A DNA stretch of 64,000 nt from Adiantum capillus-veneris (taxonomy: Eukaryota > Streptophyta > Polypodiopsida > Polypodiales > Pteridaceae): assembly GCA_014529385.2 (NCBI GenBank), contig CM043967.1, forward strand, positions 4,459,001 through 4,523,000, written 5' to 3'. Positions 10,410 through 25,000 of the stretch are shown piece after piece (the first letter of the stretch is position 1; each line of letters starts with the position of its first letter). The translations under genes and the position numbers were made by a program. The notes beneath the pieces are model-generated. The model saw only the letters and a list, made by a program, of their open reading frames with translations, ran no database searches and was not told the DNA's origin.

Positions 10410-11352
10410 TCTTGCATAAGCTTGTAAGGGGCATCACTGACCAGTCGAATCATGGGCTTGATTGGGCAGCCTAAGTGTCAACATCTACGTGCAATACGGG
10501 ATACACCTACTGATGCTGGGTCCCCAAATACATGATGGCAAGGATGGTAGGGAGCCTTATCACGATGAAGAAGAATGGTCCTATCAATGGGTATAATTTT
10601 TTTTTTTTTGGGGGGTTAGATTTACGTATAGGTGATAAAATATGGATTGTGTTCAGTTTGGTGGAAGTATTATTAATGTCAAAAGAAACTTTGTTTTTTG
10701 CTATGTGGACACGATTTGAAACTTGTAAACACCGCTCTTTTGGCTTCGGCTTGTCTACAATGATAGTCGGATGTGATAATGGATATTCACACTTGTTTAA
10801 TAAGCTAGATTATGCTTGAAAATGTTCAGTTTTTGCAGATGGACTACTTGTTTACATAGTGTTTTTGTAACCTCTTGGTAAGTATGACTTTGAGTTTTTG
10901 TTTGTCTCTTCACAATGCTTAATTTTCACCTTTATTGTTCCACTCTTCTGTGCAATCTTTGACATGATTAAGGTGTAAAAGTGTATTAGTGAATATTGTG
11001 GTTAAGAAATGGTTTTTCAATCTAGGCTGCTTGGAGAAACAAGATAATGTTTCTTCTTTTCTTTCTTTGGCTGGGATGAACTTGAGCACCTTATGGAATC
11101 GAGTGGGGGCATGTATACACACATTTTTCCACGTGCTTCATCACTTTAAAATAGAAAAGTCGTTTACTTAAACCTAGTTTGTTCCGATAACCATCAAACC
11201 CTGAGATGCTTTAGTCTAGTGCAGAACCAGTTTTAAAAGGTTGTTTCAAGTCAATATACCTTGAGATTATTCAATCTTTAGTAGGGTGTTCTTAGGTAAC
11301 TTTCAGAAACCGTTGTTTGTTGAGATTGCTATATGTATTCACATCAATGCAG
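10410..11352. other. No gene recognised
   Basis: AT-rich sequence with a T/G homopolymer run near 10,590. I see no convincing exon or mobile-element coding sequence. It lies just upstream of the tentative first SCC2 exon, so it may be intronic. Confidence 0.4.
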
Positions 11353-11492
11353 AGCAGAATGATCAGCAAGGGTTACGAAATTTGAGTCATGAGAAAAAAG
11401 CTACCTTGGCACATGGGGCAGGTGCAGAAGAGTTGTTGGAAACTAACGTGGCAAGGGGTGCTGCTAAAACATTTTGCCATGCAGCGTATGAG
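11353..11492 (+). CDS. SCC2: Tentative upstream exon of SCC2
   Basis: A 140-bp stretch between an acceptor-like ATGCAG and a strong donor GAG|GTGAGT. It translates to a charged segment including [20 protein letters not shown] and ends in phase 0, as the next exon (22251) requires. I cannot confirm from memory that this sequence belongs to SCC2. It could be an exon of another transcript. No start codon is assigned. Confidence 0.45.
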
Positions 11493-14400
11493 GTGAGTCC
11501 TCAATGCAAGTATTTTTGTAAGCGCTTTTACTTCAAATTTACTTCATGTTTCTTCATGCCAAAATGCAGTGATATGTGTGAAGGAAGTTTATATGCTTGA
11601 CATTTTCTTCTCTTAAAGCACTTGTATATCTGTTTTTCTCTCTTTGCCTCTCACATACCCTCCCTCTGTTTTAAAAAAACGAGCACTTTCCCCCTCCAAA
11701 GGATGTTAAGATAACCCCCCCCCCCCCGCGCCGCTTCTTCTTCCATTTTTCAAGATGGAACTGACTAGGGTTGCATTTATAATCTTCCAGGTATAGCACT
11801 ATAGTGAGTAGAGCTCCATCCAGCTCTCATGTACCCCCCTACACCATTTCATGCCTTGTGTACTTAACATACTCATCCACAGTTTGACTTAGCTGCATCA
11901 CAAGAAAGACTCTTTCCTTGTTGTATGTTATGACATCCGAATGACACCAAGGCCTTGTATGTGGGTTTGTCCCACAGGCTAATTACCTTTGGCCTCATGT
12001 CGATAAAATCTTTTCTTCTTTCTTTCTTGGGATTTTCCTACATTTTTAAATCTTTTGTTCTCTCTCTTCTTCTTCCTTCTCTCCCTTCCTCTTTGTCCGA
12101 GTGTTGATTGATGCTAATTGCAGAGACTCATGTAGTGGCATTTCTTTAGAAGAGACTTCCTCCCCCCCCTCTGTCTTCTTCCCAAAAAATAAAGAAAAAA
12201 AAACCCAAAAAAACGCTTTCATGTGTAGTCCATTATTCTGAACATACATTTGTTTCATACTTTCAATGGTGTCCCTAGATCTAGTCCCTGTGTAGTTTCC
12301 TACCTACTCATTAGTCTTATTGCCGGATTTGTTGTCACCTTATTTCTCTCTTTAGAAAGTTGTGTCTGTTAGAGTGTATAACAGAAGAGAGCTGGCATGC
12401 ATGCGAGATTACGAGAGAGGTGAAGTTGGCGACTCATTAACTCTAGAGGCAAAATGATACAAATATCTAGATAGTGTACATCGACCACACTTATATAGTG
12501 TGCCAAAGCTGGGTTGGGAAAATACCTAACACAAAAAATCCAAAACTTGGGAAAAAATATAAAATGGGCAAAATGCCTGGTGCGCACCCTATATGTGCCT
12601 AGGATCCCTACCAACAGGGTGAAAGGGTGGCCAACCCACAACCAAGGACCTAAGTGCACATGAGAAAAGCCTGGCAGAGCCAATAACCAACCAAGAGATC
12701 ATCTGGAAGGTGAAGGTCTTAACACCCCCCCTCAACAATACATGCTGAGAAACTACAAAGGAAAATGCTGGAGTCCTAACAAATTTGGAGAACCAAAATG
12801 AGTGCCAAGCCAATAACAATGAACAACAATTGATGATGACCATACCGGAGGTTGAATTCATCAAGTTGCACATAGAAGCTGAAAATAATGGCAAAAAACT
12901 GAACAAGTTGGGAAAGAGGATGCACTGGAAGCATCAAAGATGAGTGTATCATAGTCCATTGGCCAGGGTGAAGCAGGCGGAGAGAGGAGGATAAGTGGTA
13001 CCCCCGGGAAGCAGAACACTTTTGACCAAAGGAGAAAGGCTGCCGAGGTCAAGAAGGAACCAACAGCACACCAAGGAAGAGGATACGAGGGCAAATGAAC
13101 AGGCTAAAGGGCAATGGCGGCAATCGATATCTCGGCCGAGGCATTAGGAGCGGTAGGGATAGAAGCTGTCGCGGTCCCAAGGGAATCATCACCTTTGTGA
13201 TGATCACGCGGTCTCTAATAACATCTAGCTGCTATGTTTTCATGTCTTCCACAATAGGTACAAGTAACATTAGGTCAATTTTGCTTGGTAGGTGTGGCAT
13301 GCCCAACAAGAAGAGAAATGGCCGAGTGGACAAGAGAAGCCGAACCAACCAACTGAATTAACTTATGAGCACCGGTCGTGGGACCTAAAACCCTAAAAAC
13401 CCAAAGAACTCTGAAGATATTATTCATAAAAAACGCTGAGATGCTAACGTGGCAGCCTATAGGTGATGTACGGAATTTCTGCGATTCGTGATGGCTGTCC
13501 CACATGGCATGTTGTATGCATTTCCACAATTTTTGATGGCAGTTTTTGGAGTTTTTGGCGCTAGCTTTTGGGAGCAGATGGTTTTTGAGTTTTACTGCTT
13601 TTGAGAGAAGTGCTTCTGGGCTCTGCTTTTAGGCAAGCCTTGTAATGTTTAATGAACCCAGGGCTCACTCTGCAGAGCATCTGGACGGAGAGTCTGAGAG
13701 TAGAGGACCCTTGGGAAATGTCCTGTTGCGACTTATAATAATAAAGAAATACCAGAAAGGGCGCTAGTCTTTGGGACGAGTGCATTTGGGCGCGGTACTC
13801 CGCCGTGTCGACTCTCTCTCTCTCTCTCTCTCTCTCAAAGTCAGTGATTTTGCAGTTTCTATTCCTGTGTTGCTATTAACTTCTCGCTAAGCCTATAATA
13901 GTGGTATTAGAGCTCAGAAAGATTCTTCTTCTACGGAGGACCCGATCCCTTTTGTAACACACACAGGTTCCCAAGGAGAATCTGACAGAATAGTGAAGAT
14001 TTTGTTTGTCAAAGAATCTTCGTGTCCGTGCCCCGGACTTATTAGCCACTCCCAAAAGCTTGGGGCAGTCTCAATGGACAAAGAGTCTCAATTCTTTTTG
14101 ATGGAGGCTCCACAAATAACTTCATCGCTTTAGATACCACAGGTACTCTGTCTTACTCCAGATAGGATGGGAACTCCAATCAATTCTGGTTCAATTGCTG
14201 GTAAATTGGGTATTTTCTTATTTTTTGAGTAATTTCAATTTAATGAAATTAGGACTATCTACATTTGTGCACACTAGAACTGTTAAGTTAGGAACTCTAG
14301 ATCTACAAGATTAAGTAAGCCATCAAGAATGTGTTAAGAGTTCATATTCCTGTCCGGTGGTAGCTCCAGTATCTCCCACGAGCAGATTAGATTAGGGAGT

Positions 14401-16128
14401 GAGGGCTGTTTTGTGGCTGTGAGGTAGGTCTCTCATATCGGGTCGTGTCTAGCCATGTTTAGCTCGGGTTTAAGGCTCAGCTCCATGGCCTTGCATGCTC
14501 CTGATACCCTAGGTATTTTTCCCCCAGTGCACTATGCTACTCCCATGCCTATTTTCCCTATTTCCCATTTATGCCAGGTCGTGAGGGCTGGGATCTTGGG
14601 TCGGGCTGCCTCCTTGGAGAGCTATATAGGCAGGCAGAGGGGGTCACTCCATACCAGTGCAGAGTAGCCCCAGTTAGGGGTGCCCTCCCTTGGACACCCC
14701 AAGGGGCAGCCCTTGGCCCCTTTGAGGCCAGGCAGCCAGCGGGCAGAGGAGGGGTATCCCAGCGTTTTTGGGCAGCACCCCCACATCTGCGTTTTTCGTG
14801 CAGCCAGCAGTCAGCAGAGGAGCAGCAGCCAAGCGTTTTCCTTGAGCAGCAGGAGCGGTGCTCGGAGTTCATCTCAACGGTGCAATACCACTTCAGGGCA
14901 GTATAACCGGCCTACACAACGTAGAGGGCGGTACTATTTCAATTACCTGTTAACTTTACACAGAGCACTGAGAAGGGAAGAGAACACAGTTGCGTCCAGC
15001 GACTAGAATGTCACTGCGCACACGAGACCGACACCCTGTAGGCCCCAAAGACTGGAGCCCCTTTCGGTATTTCTTTAACTTAGAGAGAGGGAATTACAAA
15101 AAGAGCCCCTGGAAGACAACACCTGCATCCAGCTAGTACGCTCCAGATTCGACAAAATTTCGGCAGCATAACAGTACCGAAATCAATCCGAATCAGTTTC
15201 TAAGGTAGGCCCTCTGTTCCACGGACATATTCCCTCAGTCAGGAGCACAAAACAGTAAATTGCAGGTCGCTGTAATTTCTGGTTCAGCCCTGTTTTTGGA
15301 CCTGATTTGGGCACACGACTGTCCCTGCACTGTTCCCTGCACCTTGGGCTAAGTGCCCCTTGATTATGGAAACATTTTGGGCTCAAAACAGCCCCAAAAT
15401 AGAGTAAAAACAGCAAGCGTACAATGCTGAATTTACTGCGCAATCGAGAGAATTAGCGTTTTTGGACGTAGCAGAATTTCAGCCTTCAAGTCACCTACAG
15501 TAGATAGCAATTCGAGTCGTCGTTGTCGTCACTGTCGTCTCCACATATTGCATCATAGTTCTCAAGTTTTGCATCAGAGTCTTGTATGAGTTTGTGCAAT
15601 CAATAGTAGACCACTCTCGCCATCGAGAGTGGGGCCTTCGCAGGAGGGTTTTACAACTTTCTAGTGTCGTATTCTCTTCTCTCTCTGTCTCTCAGTCTTA
15701 GCACCTTCACGCATAGTGTCCATTCACTTTGTTTGTCCGTTGTACTCTCTCATTAAAGAACGGAAGGCTCTCCCTGCCGTAAGAAAAAGGAACCTTGAGC
15801 ACGATCGGATTACTCATCTTGAGCAAAGTTTCAACATTCATTCTGCTGCACCTTACATGACTTTCCTTCCCTCCGAGCATTCCACAATAGATGAATCGTA
15901 ACCTCTTTCCAGGTAGAGAGCAAGGTGGAAGCAAGCGGGCATCCAGGAATGCCCATCCATCTTACCAAATACAACCTCCCAAATAGATGATTGCCAGTGA
16001 TCAAATGAGGACGTAACCACATGCTGACTCAAGTGTGCAAACATAAGAGTCCAAGGCTGTGATTGTTGCGTAAGTGTAGGCAATAGCATAGCCTTCCTAG
16101 CAAGAACATGCCTACGCATGCGCGCACG

Positions 16129-16159
<31 letters not shown>

Positions 16160-19100
16160 TTTTTTTTTTTGTAAATCGATTGATTAATTTACTAGTGGGA
16201 AACCTCAAAGCGAGGAAAACCCACCGAAAAGATCATATACAAGGGGAGGAGCACAAAACTCCTCATCTGTAGAGCGTAACTAAAAACATTCATATGAAAG
16301 CTGATGCATCTCCAAGGTGATATCACCAGCTTCCAAAGCAAACCGTAACGATTGCCTAAGAGAAAGCCTGAAGAGAGGGAATGGATTCGCATGAGTACGA
16401 TGAAACATGTAAGCATTACGCTGACTCCACACGGTCCAGAAAGCCCAGTATCTGACCCACATGAAGAAGACCACAAAATGCTGTAACGTCGGTGAGAAAA
16501 TGCCAAATGCCCAAAACCTTTTGTGGAAGACAACCCCAGGAAAACGGAGCCGCAAACATGTTGATACCTGCTGAAGGAAATCTCTGGTAACGTAGCAATC
16601 CCACAACAAGTGACAGATATCCTTTTCTGCAGTCGAGCAACGAACGCAAGAAGAAGGACGAATACGACGTGCTCGAAGAAAAGTGCCAACAGGAAGCACT
16701 CCAAGCAAACATCGCCAAAGAAACAGACGCTCCTTCAAAGGCAAATGGATTTTCCACAAGGCAGATAGGAGCCTCCTCCACCAGAGGTCAAATTTGTGCA
16801 TGCGCCAAATGGCATTACAATGACCATCAAGCCATGGTCGTGGTAGAAGAATAGCATAAATTCGACCCGCAGAAATAGCTCGAAAAGGCGTTTCCCGAAA
16901 GGCCCAATCAAACATGCGATCACCATCAGGCAAAGGTGAAACAGGCAAAAAGTCGAGCAACATGCTTTGAAGCTCTCTCCAAAACTGACGGTAATGCATG
17001 CCCAACCCAAAACGACGAGCAGCCAAGGAAAACTCAAAAGTATATCCAGCCTCATCGACCACATCCTCAACCACTCGAATGCCACGACCAGAGAGAAAGT
17101 AAGCCTGACAGGGTGATCGATCGACCAAAGCCTGAGAGAATGCCCGGCTCCAATGGAGACTTTCCAATCGAATCGAATCCCCTTCCTGCCGAGGAGTCCA
17201 CGATAAATGCCTCGTAACTTCTTTCCAAGCAGATACCAGAGAGGAAGCAAGTGGACATCCAAGAATGTGCCCTTCCATCTTGCCAAAAACCACCTCCCAG
17301 AGAGAGGGTTGCCAATGGCCAAACGCAGAAGTAACAACGTGCTGACCGAGGAATGCAAACATCAATGTCCAAGGCTGAATTTGTTGCACAAGAGTGGGCA
17401 ACAACATAGCTTTCCGCGCATAGAGATGCCTGCGTAAATCCAAGATATTCAGTCCACCAAAACGTTTAGGAGTGCAAAGCTTCTCCATCGATAGCAAGCG
17501 TAAGCCTTTTTTGGTAGCATGAGTCCGCCACAAATGGGACATAATGTCCGACATAAGAGAATCAAGACACCGGCGAGGCCAAATGCATCAGTGGCAAAAA
17601 GAACTGAACATATGCCAAGAGGATACTCTGAACAATTCGCAGACGAACATGCAAGGGCCAAGTAGAAAGCTTCCAGTAATGCAATTTGACATTCAAGCGT
17701 TGCATAACCCAATCAACTTTCTGAGAGTGAGTAACATTCCATCCAATTGGATAACCCAAATGCCTAGTGATCACATTCAAAGACACAATCTCACCAGGCC
17801 ACAACATACTATGCCAATCACAAGAACGGAGAGGCAGAAGCTTCGATTTGCAGAAGTTGACTTTAAGCCCAGCAGCAATTCGAAACAGGTCCAATGCTTC
17901 CATAATCACCTTGACATCCGCTTGCTGATTACGAGGCATAAACAACGAATCGTCAGCGTAAGCCTGGCCAATGAATGTACAACCCGAAGGTATCTGCAGA
18001 CCATGCAGACTATGAACAGAGGTTAAGTGATCAAGATAAGTCAACAACCGGTGAGTAGCAACAGCATACAACAAAGCACTAAGGGGGCATCTCTGCCTGA
18101 CCGAACAACCAAGAGGCCAAGATTCAGTTAATTCACCTTCCAATATCCCTGAAGATGTGCTACATGCATACAAAAAATAAACCACATTGGCGAATTTAGG
18201 ACCAAACCCTAAACATGTCATGGTGGCGGCAATGAAGTCCCATTGTACAGTGTCAAAGGCGTTCTCAATGTCAACTTGCATAACCAACACATCTTGTTGA
18301 GTGTACTTAGCGTACTCCATGCCAATCAAAACATTAGCCAGATTATCCATAATCTGGCGACGTGGAATGAAACCATATTGAGCCTGATGGAGTCCTGCAA
18401 AAAGATGGTCCTTAATGCGGTGCACCAACATCTTAGCCAATATCTTATAAACCACCGGCATCAAAGTAATCGGCCGCCAATGAGAGAATCGCTCACAGAG
18501 TGCTTGCTTAGGCAGCAATTTAAGTAAACCTTCTTTCCAAGATGTCGGCAAATCTTGTTTCTCCCATGCCGCATTAATCATGTAAAGCAATGGATGCTCA
18601 AGATCCTCCCAGAAGGAGAGGAAAAATTCCACTGTAAGCCCATCCCAGCCGGGAGACCGCCAACGGCCCAAAGCAAGCAACGCACTATGCAATTCCGAAG
18701 CAGTGAAGGGGTCCTCAAGACTACATGCATCTTGTGGGGATATAATCGGAGCAACAAAGGAAAGCATCAATTGACGCGCATGGCAAGCAGCCAAAGATGT
18801 CTGAGAAGGAGTAGCAAACACCTGTCGATAATGCAAAACCATGGCATCCGCAAGGTCCTGGTTCGAAGAAGTCCAAACACTCGAGGAAAGCATAACACGC
18901 TTGATTGCACATGAGATTCTCGAATGATGTAAATGCTTAAAGAATTGCTTTGAAGCACAGCCTTTGTCCGTGAAAGCCTGTTGGCGAGTACGCGTCTGCC
19001 ATTTAGCAAGCTTTCGCTTGTCATTACGCTGTATACACACAGAAGCTTCACATAGCTCCGCCATTTGAGAATCAGACAGAGGCCGCAAATCAGCCAACTC

Positions 19101-21944
19101 TTGCAGCCGTTGACAAGCATGCTTCGCATCTTTGACTTCCCCTCGAGTGTACTGCATGTAATGCTTGCCATAGTCACAAATAACACTTTGCACCCTCATA
19201 ACAAAGCGATACCAAGCGGCATCAAGATCAAAATACATATGAACCAGCAGAGGGGGAATAACCTCAGAGATCATTCCCCGAAAAATCTCATGAGTGAGAT
19301 AAGCATTAATGACAAGTAGCAAACGCTTCCTGGGAAGAGGCCGATCACAACAAGTCTGCCCAAAACTCACATCCAACAAAACAGGGTAATGATCCGATAA
19401 CTGCAAGGTGTAATCGATGTGGACCTCACATACAAAGTCCTCATATTGTTGCAAATTAAGCAGATACCATCTGTCCAACCGCGCTCGATAAGAAGAATGG
19501 GCAACATGCTGAAAAGTAAAACCAGATGCATTTGGACGCAAATGCGGGCCGCCATATATCAGTCATCTGAGTAACAGCAAAGAGATTATCCCATTCTTGC
19601 CTTTCCGCAAACAACATATGTGAATTGCCAGTGGTACTATCATCCATCTCAGGAGTATTATTAAAATCACCGCAAAGAAATGCGCTCGAGGTCCATGAGC
19701 GAGAAGAGATGTCTGCCATAGAACAGCCCTTTGGCCAGAGGATGTGTACGCATAAACACCTCCAAATTCATACACCTGACCGTTCAACAAGCATTGAATC
19801 ACCATCCTCTGGCCGTTTGGATCATTATACAAGAGAACTGGCTGAAGCTCATGCCGAACCAACATCAATAAACCTGAGTAATCATGCAAACCAGCATATG
19901 CAATCCAATAACCTGCGAAATAAGAACACTGACTAGCAAAGTCATGTTGGTTGTGTTCTTGCAAAACCACAATATCTGCCTTACATGTATGTACATAGTG
20001 CCAGGTCAGTCGCCATTTGTCCAGGTTACATAACCCACGCACATTATATGAAATGCATTTAATACGACTATGCATTAAAACCATATTTACAACGCCCGAA
20101 ACAAAACGATCAAGTCGAGATGCCCATATGGACATCTCCATCAACCACATCCATGCCAGAACCCATCCGCTAAGTCAAAGCAGGAAACTTGTCCATAGAG
20201 ACTGCCTAAGAAGTGGAAGCCTCGCCTAAAAAAGAGTGCATCGCTTTTTCCCAGGCGTCAATCAACGTGCGATTGTCATTGCAGGGAAGCTGTTTAAAGG
20301 ATACATTCTTATTGGTGTTGACCAGAGGAACATAATTACGAGATGAAGGAGGCGTACAAATTTTTACTGTCTTTTTAGGAATCGCCCACGAGCCAACATG
20401 AGTCGAGGCAACATTTTTCCCTTTCCTTGCATTTACATTCCCAACATCCGCAGACGGTGGATTTTTGTTTTTCCCCTTATCTGCATTAGAAGCCACCTTC
20501 ATTGCAGGGATTCCATTTGATTTAGCTTCACCAGCAGATTTGCCTATAGGGGCAGGGGCAGAGGAAGGAACAGCCGAAAGAGGGGGCTGTAAAACTGGTT
20601 CAGGACATTCAGATTGCATGTGACCGAATTTACCGCATCGAAAACAGGAATTAGCAAATTTGCCCCATTTAAGTTTAAAAGGGCGCTTGCCCACCCAAGG
20701 GTCCCCTGAATCGGCCATAATCCCATCCGGGGTTTGCTTATTCGTATCCCACAAAATGCAAAACCTGTTAGTGTTCGCATCCAATTTCGGCGGGCAAATG
20801 ACCTTGCCAAGTTGAGCAGCCAACAATGGAAGAAAATGCCTCCATGTGCGGGGAAAATCAACAATTTCCACCCACACAGGACATTTGTGACGAATAAGAC
20901 TTTGATAGTCCTTCATAAGTGCCCAAGGCAGAACATGAGTCATCTGCGTGCCAAAAAAGAGAGGAGACATTTCCAGCAAGAGGTTTCTAGCCTCGGTATC
21001 TGCCAATAACACCTCATAGAAACCCCGAGCACCAAAATAAACGCCGCGGACAGCCTGACGTTTGAGCAGAAAATCAACCCACTGTCCGACATCCTGCGCA
21101 ACAGGCATTTTGCCAGGGAAGAACAAAATGACCGCATTCATGGCATATTGCGCTACCGGATCCATGAGGTCCTGTACTGGAATTCGCACCTCAAGGGCAG
21201 GTGCCTGACCATTCCAGGCTTTTCGGGCCTCTTCGAAGTCTTCATACAGACAAGTTTTGATTTCAGAAGCACTCTCCGAAACACTTTCCATTGCTCTACG
21301 ATGCTTGAAGACGCACGGAAACTCTGACTGCATTAACCGAACCACGACTGAGAACTAAAGCAAATACTAATTTGTTTTTTTTTTGTAATTGACAGTTTAT
21401 CTATTTACAAAGACCGCAGAGATATATACATCTCCCACAAAATCCATACATCTGCTAAATGCCTTGCCTGTAATACTGTACTTAAAATTTTACTTGTAAT
21501 GCTGTAAAACTGCTTAACACTAATGCTGCAACAGTCCAAATTCTGTGCACCTGCAGCGTTGTAATGGTGAAGTCTTGTAAGCTGCACTGCCGTTGACTGA
21601 ACAGAAGACTTCGTAGGCTGTATAATGCTTGTGCAGGACGTTGACTGTCGAGGCAGGGCGTGAACGCCGTTCTGCAGAACTGAGGGTAGCCAGGGACACC
21701 AGCGCAGGGCAGAACCTCTCGCAGCAGGTCACACGCACACACACACACACCCTCGCAGAGAACCTGCTAACGCCGGCGCAGTGAACCGGAACAGGGTGCA
21801 GACAGGCTCGCGACCCAAACCCTCCCACACACACACACGCACACGCACACAGTCACAGACACCTGCTGACGCAGGCGCAGTGGGCTGGAGGAGCGTGCAG
21901 ACTGTTTGGCGACAGTGCGCAGAGAAAAGCCTTGCGTAATTTTT

Positions 21945-22003
<59 letters not shown>

Positions 22004-25000
22004 CACGCTCGCTTACCTGCGCGTGCTTCAGCACATATATATGCACTTACCACACACCCACATCATCACCGTGACTATGATTTAATTCAGTGAAATCAAG
22101 ACCATCCCACGCGTTTCATAATGACTTGTATTACTATTTTTGAAAATTGTAACTAACCAACTCTGCTTTAAAAACCAACTTGTTCATACAGTTTTTTCAC
22201 ATTGTGTGGAGCTAGACTGACATTTGCAAGCTCTTTTCACTTTATGTTAGGATACCCGCCTTACTGCATCTACACGCAAATCAAAAATCAAAAGAAAAGA
22301 AACTGTGGCTGCAGTAGAATCATTGGCTGCAATGCAGGGTCAATCTGATTCAGAACATAGTAAGTGACAGCTCTTTTTTTGTGATTTGGTTTCAAGCAAC
22401 TTAAGGAAGTAATAAGTGATGTTTTAGGTGCGGCTCTTGCTGCTGTTTGTGATTATCTGGAGGGAATATTTGATAAGATGGACTCTCCTGAAGAAGATGA
22501 AGGTGATGAAGAGGGCACCTTTCTCTCTCTTTATGAAATCAAAGTTCTTGCAGAGGAAATTGCATCAGCACATGCAAAAAATCTATTGCAGCTTCTTTCT
22601 ACTGATGTTCTTGTCAAGTTGTTAAGATTATTGGACCATCATGTCGAACATGCCCATGAGCGGAGCATCGATGATGATGATGAGGTAACCCCCAAGTGCT
22701 GCCTCGCTCGCTTGTCATTTTTGCCTTTGGTAACTACCACCTGTACACACATGTGATATAGTTGACTCATAGTTATGAGGGAAATCCTGGAAATTCATAA
22801 TAACTGCTAATTTTTGTGTTACTTAGCTCTATATGTATTCAAATTTGTGTGTTGGTGTGGCATTAATCAGGGTGCTGCTGAGGTGTTGCTTATAAGAAAT
22901 TAATGCTTCACTTTTTTTTATCTCTAAAAACATAGGAGAAATGTTTTTTTGATTTTTTGCAATTTGTTTTTATTTCAATAGCTAAACCTAGAAGTATGTA
23001 GACATGTTTTGCTTGAAAATGTGTTGCCTGTAGTTACGGTTTGCATGTATTTTATAATGTGAGTTTACAAGAAAAGGTTTTGCGTTCAGTAGAACTGCAT
23101 TATTTTACAGAAAGGCACTTTCAGATGTGCATGTTCGAAGTTCCTTTGTTATTTTGTCTGCCTGTTTATCTTCCTTCTTCTGTGAAGAGCGAATGAACTT
23201 GTGTGTCATTGGAACCTTATCATTATTCTTCTTTTTTGGTTTATCTTTGTTGACTTTGCCTAATTTTATTGCCTTTTGAACTCCCAGAGTGACTCTGAGA
23301 ATTACCTCATTATTTCATCTGCTCTGGAGGCTGTTCAGGCATCTTTAATAATCATGACACACCCTGGCATGCCAAAACAAGTCTACAAGGAAGAGGTTAG
23401 TTCGAATACATTATTTTATGTTTGACAATCATGCCTTTTCACTGATATACGAGTGGCTATGTTTTGAGCCTGTGCATGCATTGTTTGCACATGCATGCAT
23501 ACTAAAGGGTAGACAGATTATTCGAGACGAATGTGTTCACATGTTCACCAATTTCATGAGTGTAAGTTTTCTCCTTGGAAGACTCTGAACCTGATCTGCA
23601 GCAATCGACCATGGAAGCACCACCTCCTAATCATCAAGAAGAAGAAGAGGAAGTGGAAGAAGAAGCTACGGATTAGGAAGGTGACAGCAAGGACCAAGAA
23701 GAAAAGCATAATGAAGCTCATGATGACGACGGCCGAGAAGGGAAGATGGAGACACAGCATGCTCCACCTGATGTGGAGGAGCATCAGGAAACGAAGTCAA
23801 CATCCTCATGGAGCATCTTCTTGCCTATTCCAGGGATCCACTGTATGTGTTGTACATGGAGGCCGAGCCTATGAACACAGTGATTAGACAGCGGAAGAGG
23901 CTAGTCAACCCTAAGCTAAAACAAATGGGAAGGTTATAGCAACCAAAGCATCAAGCAACAAGAAGGGTTCCAATTCGGTTACCATTCTGCCGCAGCAGAG
24001 ATGTAGTAGATGCCACCCTACCTGGGCTTTTTTTGGCAGGAATCACACTTTTCAGATAGGATGGCCAAGAATCAATTTGGTATGCCTCCTTGGAATTTGG
24101 TCCCTTTGGAGCAGGTGCTTCTGAAATTTGGACCATATGAAGCAGGTGCTTTTGTCCATATGGATCAGGGGGGCCTGGCTTTATGGGAGGGATTTATGGC
24201 ACGATGCCGTGCATGCTGGGGTACCCTTATGGATTCCACCAAGGTGAGATTGGTGGCATGTATGGAGGTGGGATGCCTTCATCTTTGGCGCGTCTTTTGG
24301 GAATAAGGGCTCTCTAAAGTTGTATGACCTAATACTTATGATTAGTTGAGCGTAAAAAGGTTTACAAAGGGACAGGCCAAAAAGGTGAAGTTCGGCTTTT
24401 TTAGACCCTCGAGATGAGAAGAAAGCCTTTGCTTTTACTCAACGGTTTGAAGTCGCTTTCTCAAGGGGGCAACTTCATCAAACCCTCAAAGGGTAAAAAA
24501 CCATCTTCCTCTCCCAAAGGAAATGCTTTACTATGGTGGTCGACCTTCTTACCTCATGGACAAATATCTAAGTCTTGGGTGGGATTCAAACAGTTGTTTG
24601 ATTTCCTCCGGTGGCTTCTATCCGGATGTATAACCTCGACTAGCGCATGGAGAGATACTATTGCGGGTTACCTCTTGAATTGAAGATGTGTTGCCTAAAG
24701 CAGAAAGCCTTCAACGTACAAGGGATGATGACCCATACACATGATGGCTATACCTTGCTCGCAGGGGAGCTGAAGTTTGAGAATGAGGAATCAATTGAGA
24801 AGTGCAGGAATTTGGGAAAAAGAAAGACAAGGAAGGCAAGGAGATTCATCAAGCTAGTTGAGAGGACATCGAGTCACAGATTTCAGCTTAGTAGAATTTG
24901 GAATGGTACAAGCAGGGAAATTGATACACGTGTGGGGAACAAGGCGAGATGTGTGTCTGAAAAAGGAGGAGAGTAAAGCAGAGACATTAAAAGCTATTGA

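Larger units (their letters stand above)
16160..21360 (-). mobile_element. L1-like LINE, about 5.2 kb, nearly full length
   Basis: Antisense to SCC2 inside the 10.8-kb intron. In minus-strand order it holds ORF1 (21345-20206), then ORF2 with apurinic endonuclease, reverse transcriptase and a zinc-binding C terminus (20150-16280), and a short 3' end with poly(A). ORF2 is broken by about three frameshifts, so the copy is dead, but all domains are present. The 5' end is not precisely defined. A second T-run with similar flanking sequence (21,373-21,390) could be the 3' end of a further copy. Confidence 0.85.

Noticed and set aside
21729-22046. Cysteine-valine-rich frames that could be mistaken for a secreted Cys-rich protein
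   Set aside because: They come from (CA)n repeats on the opposite strand.
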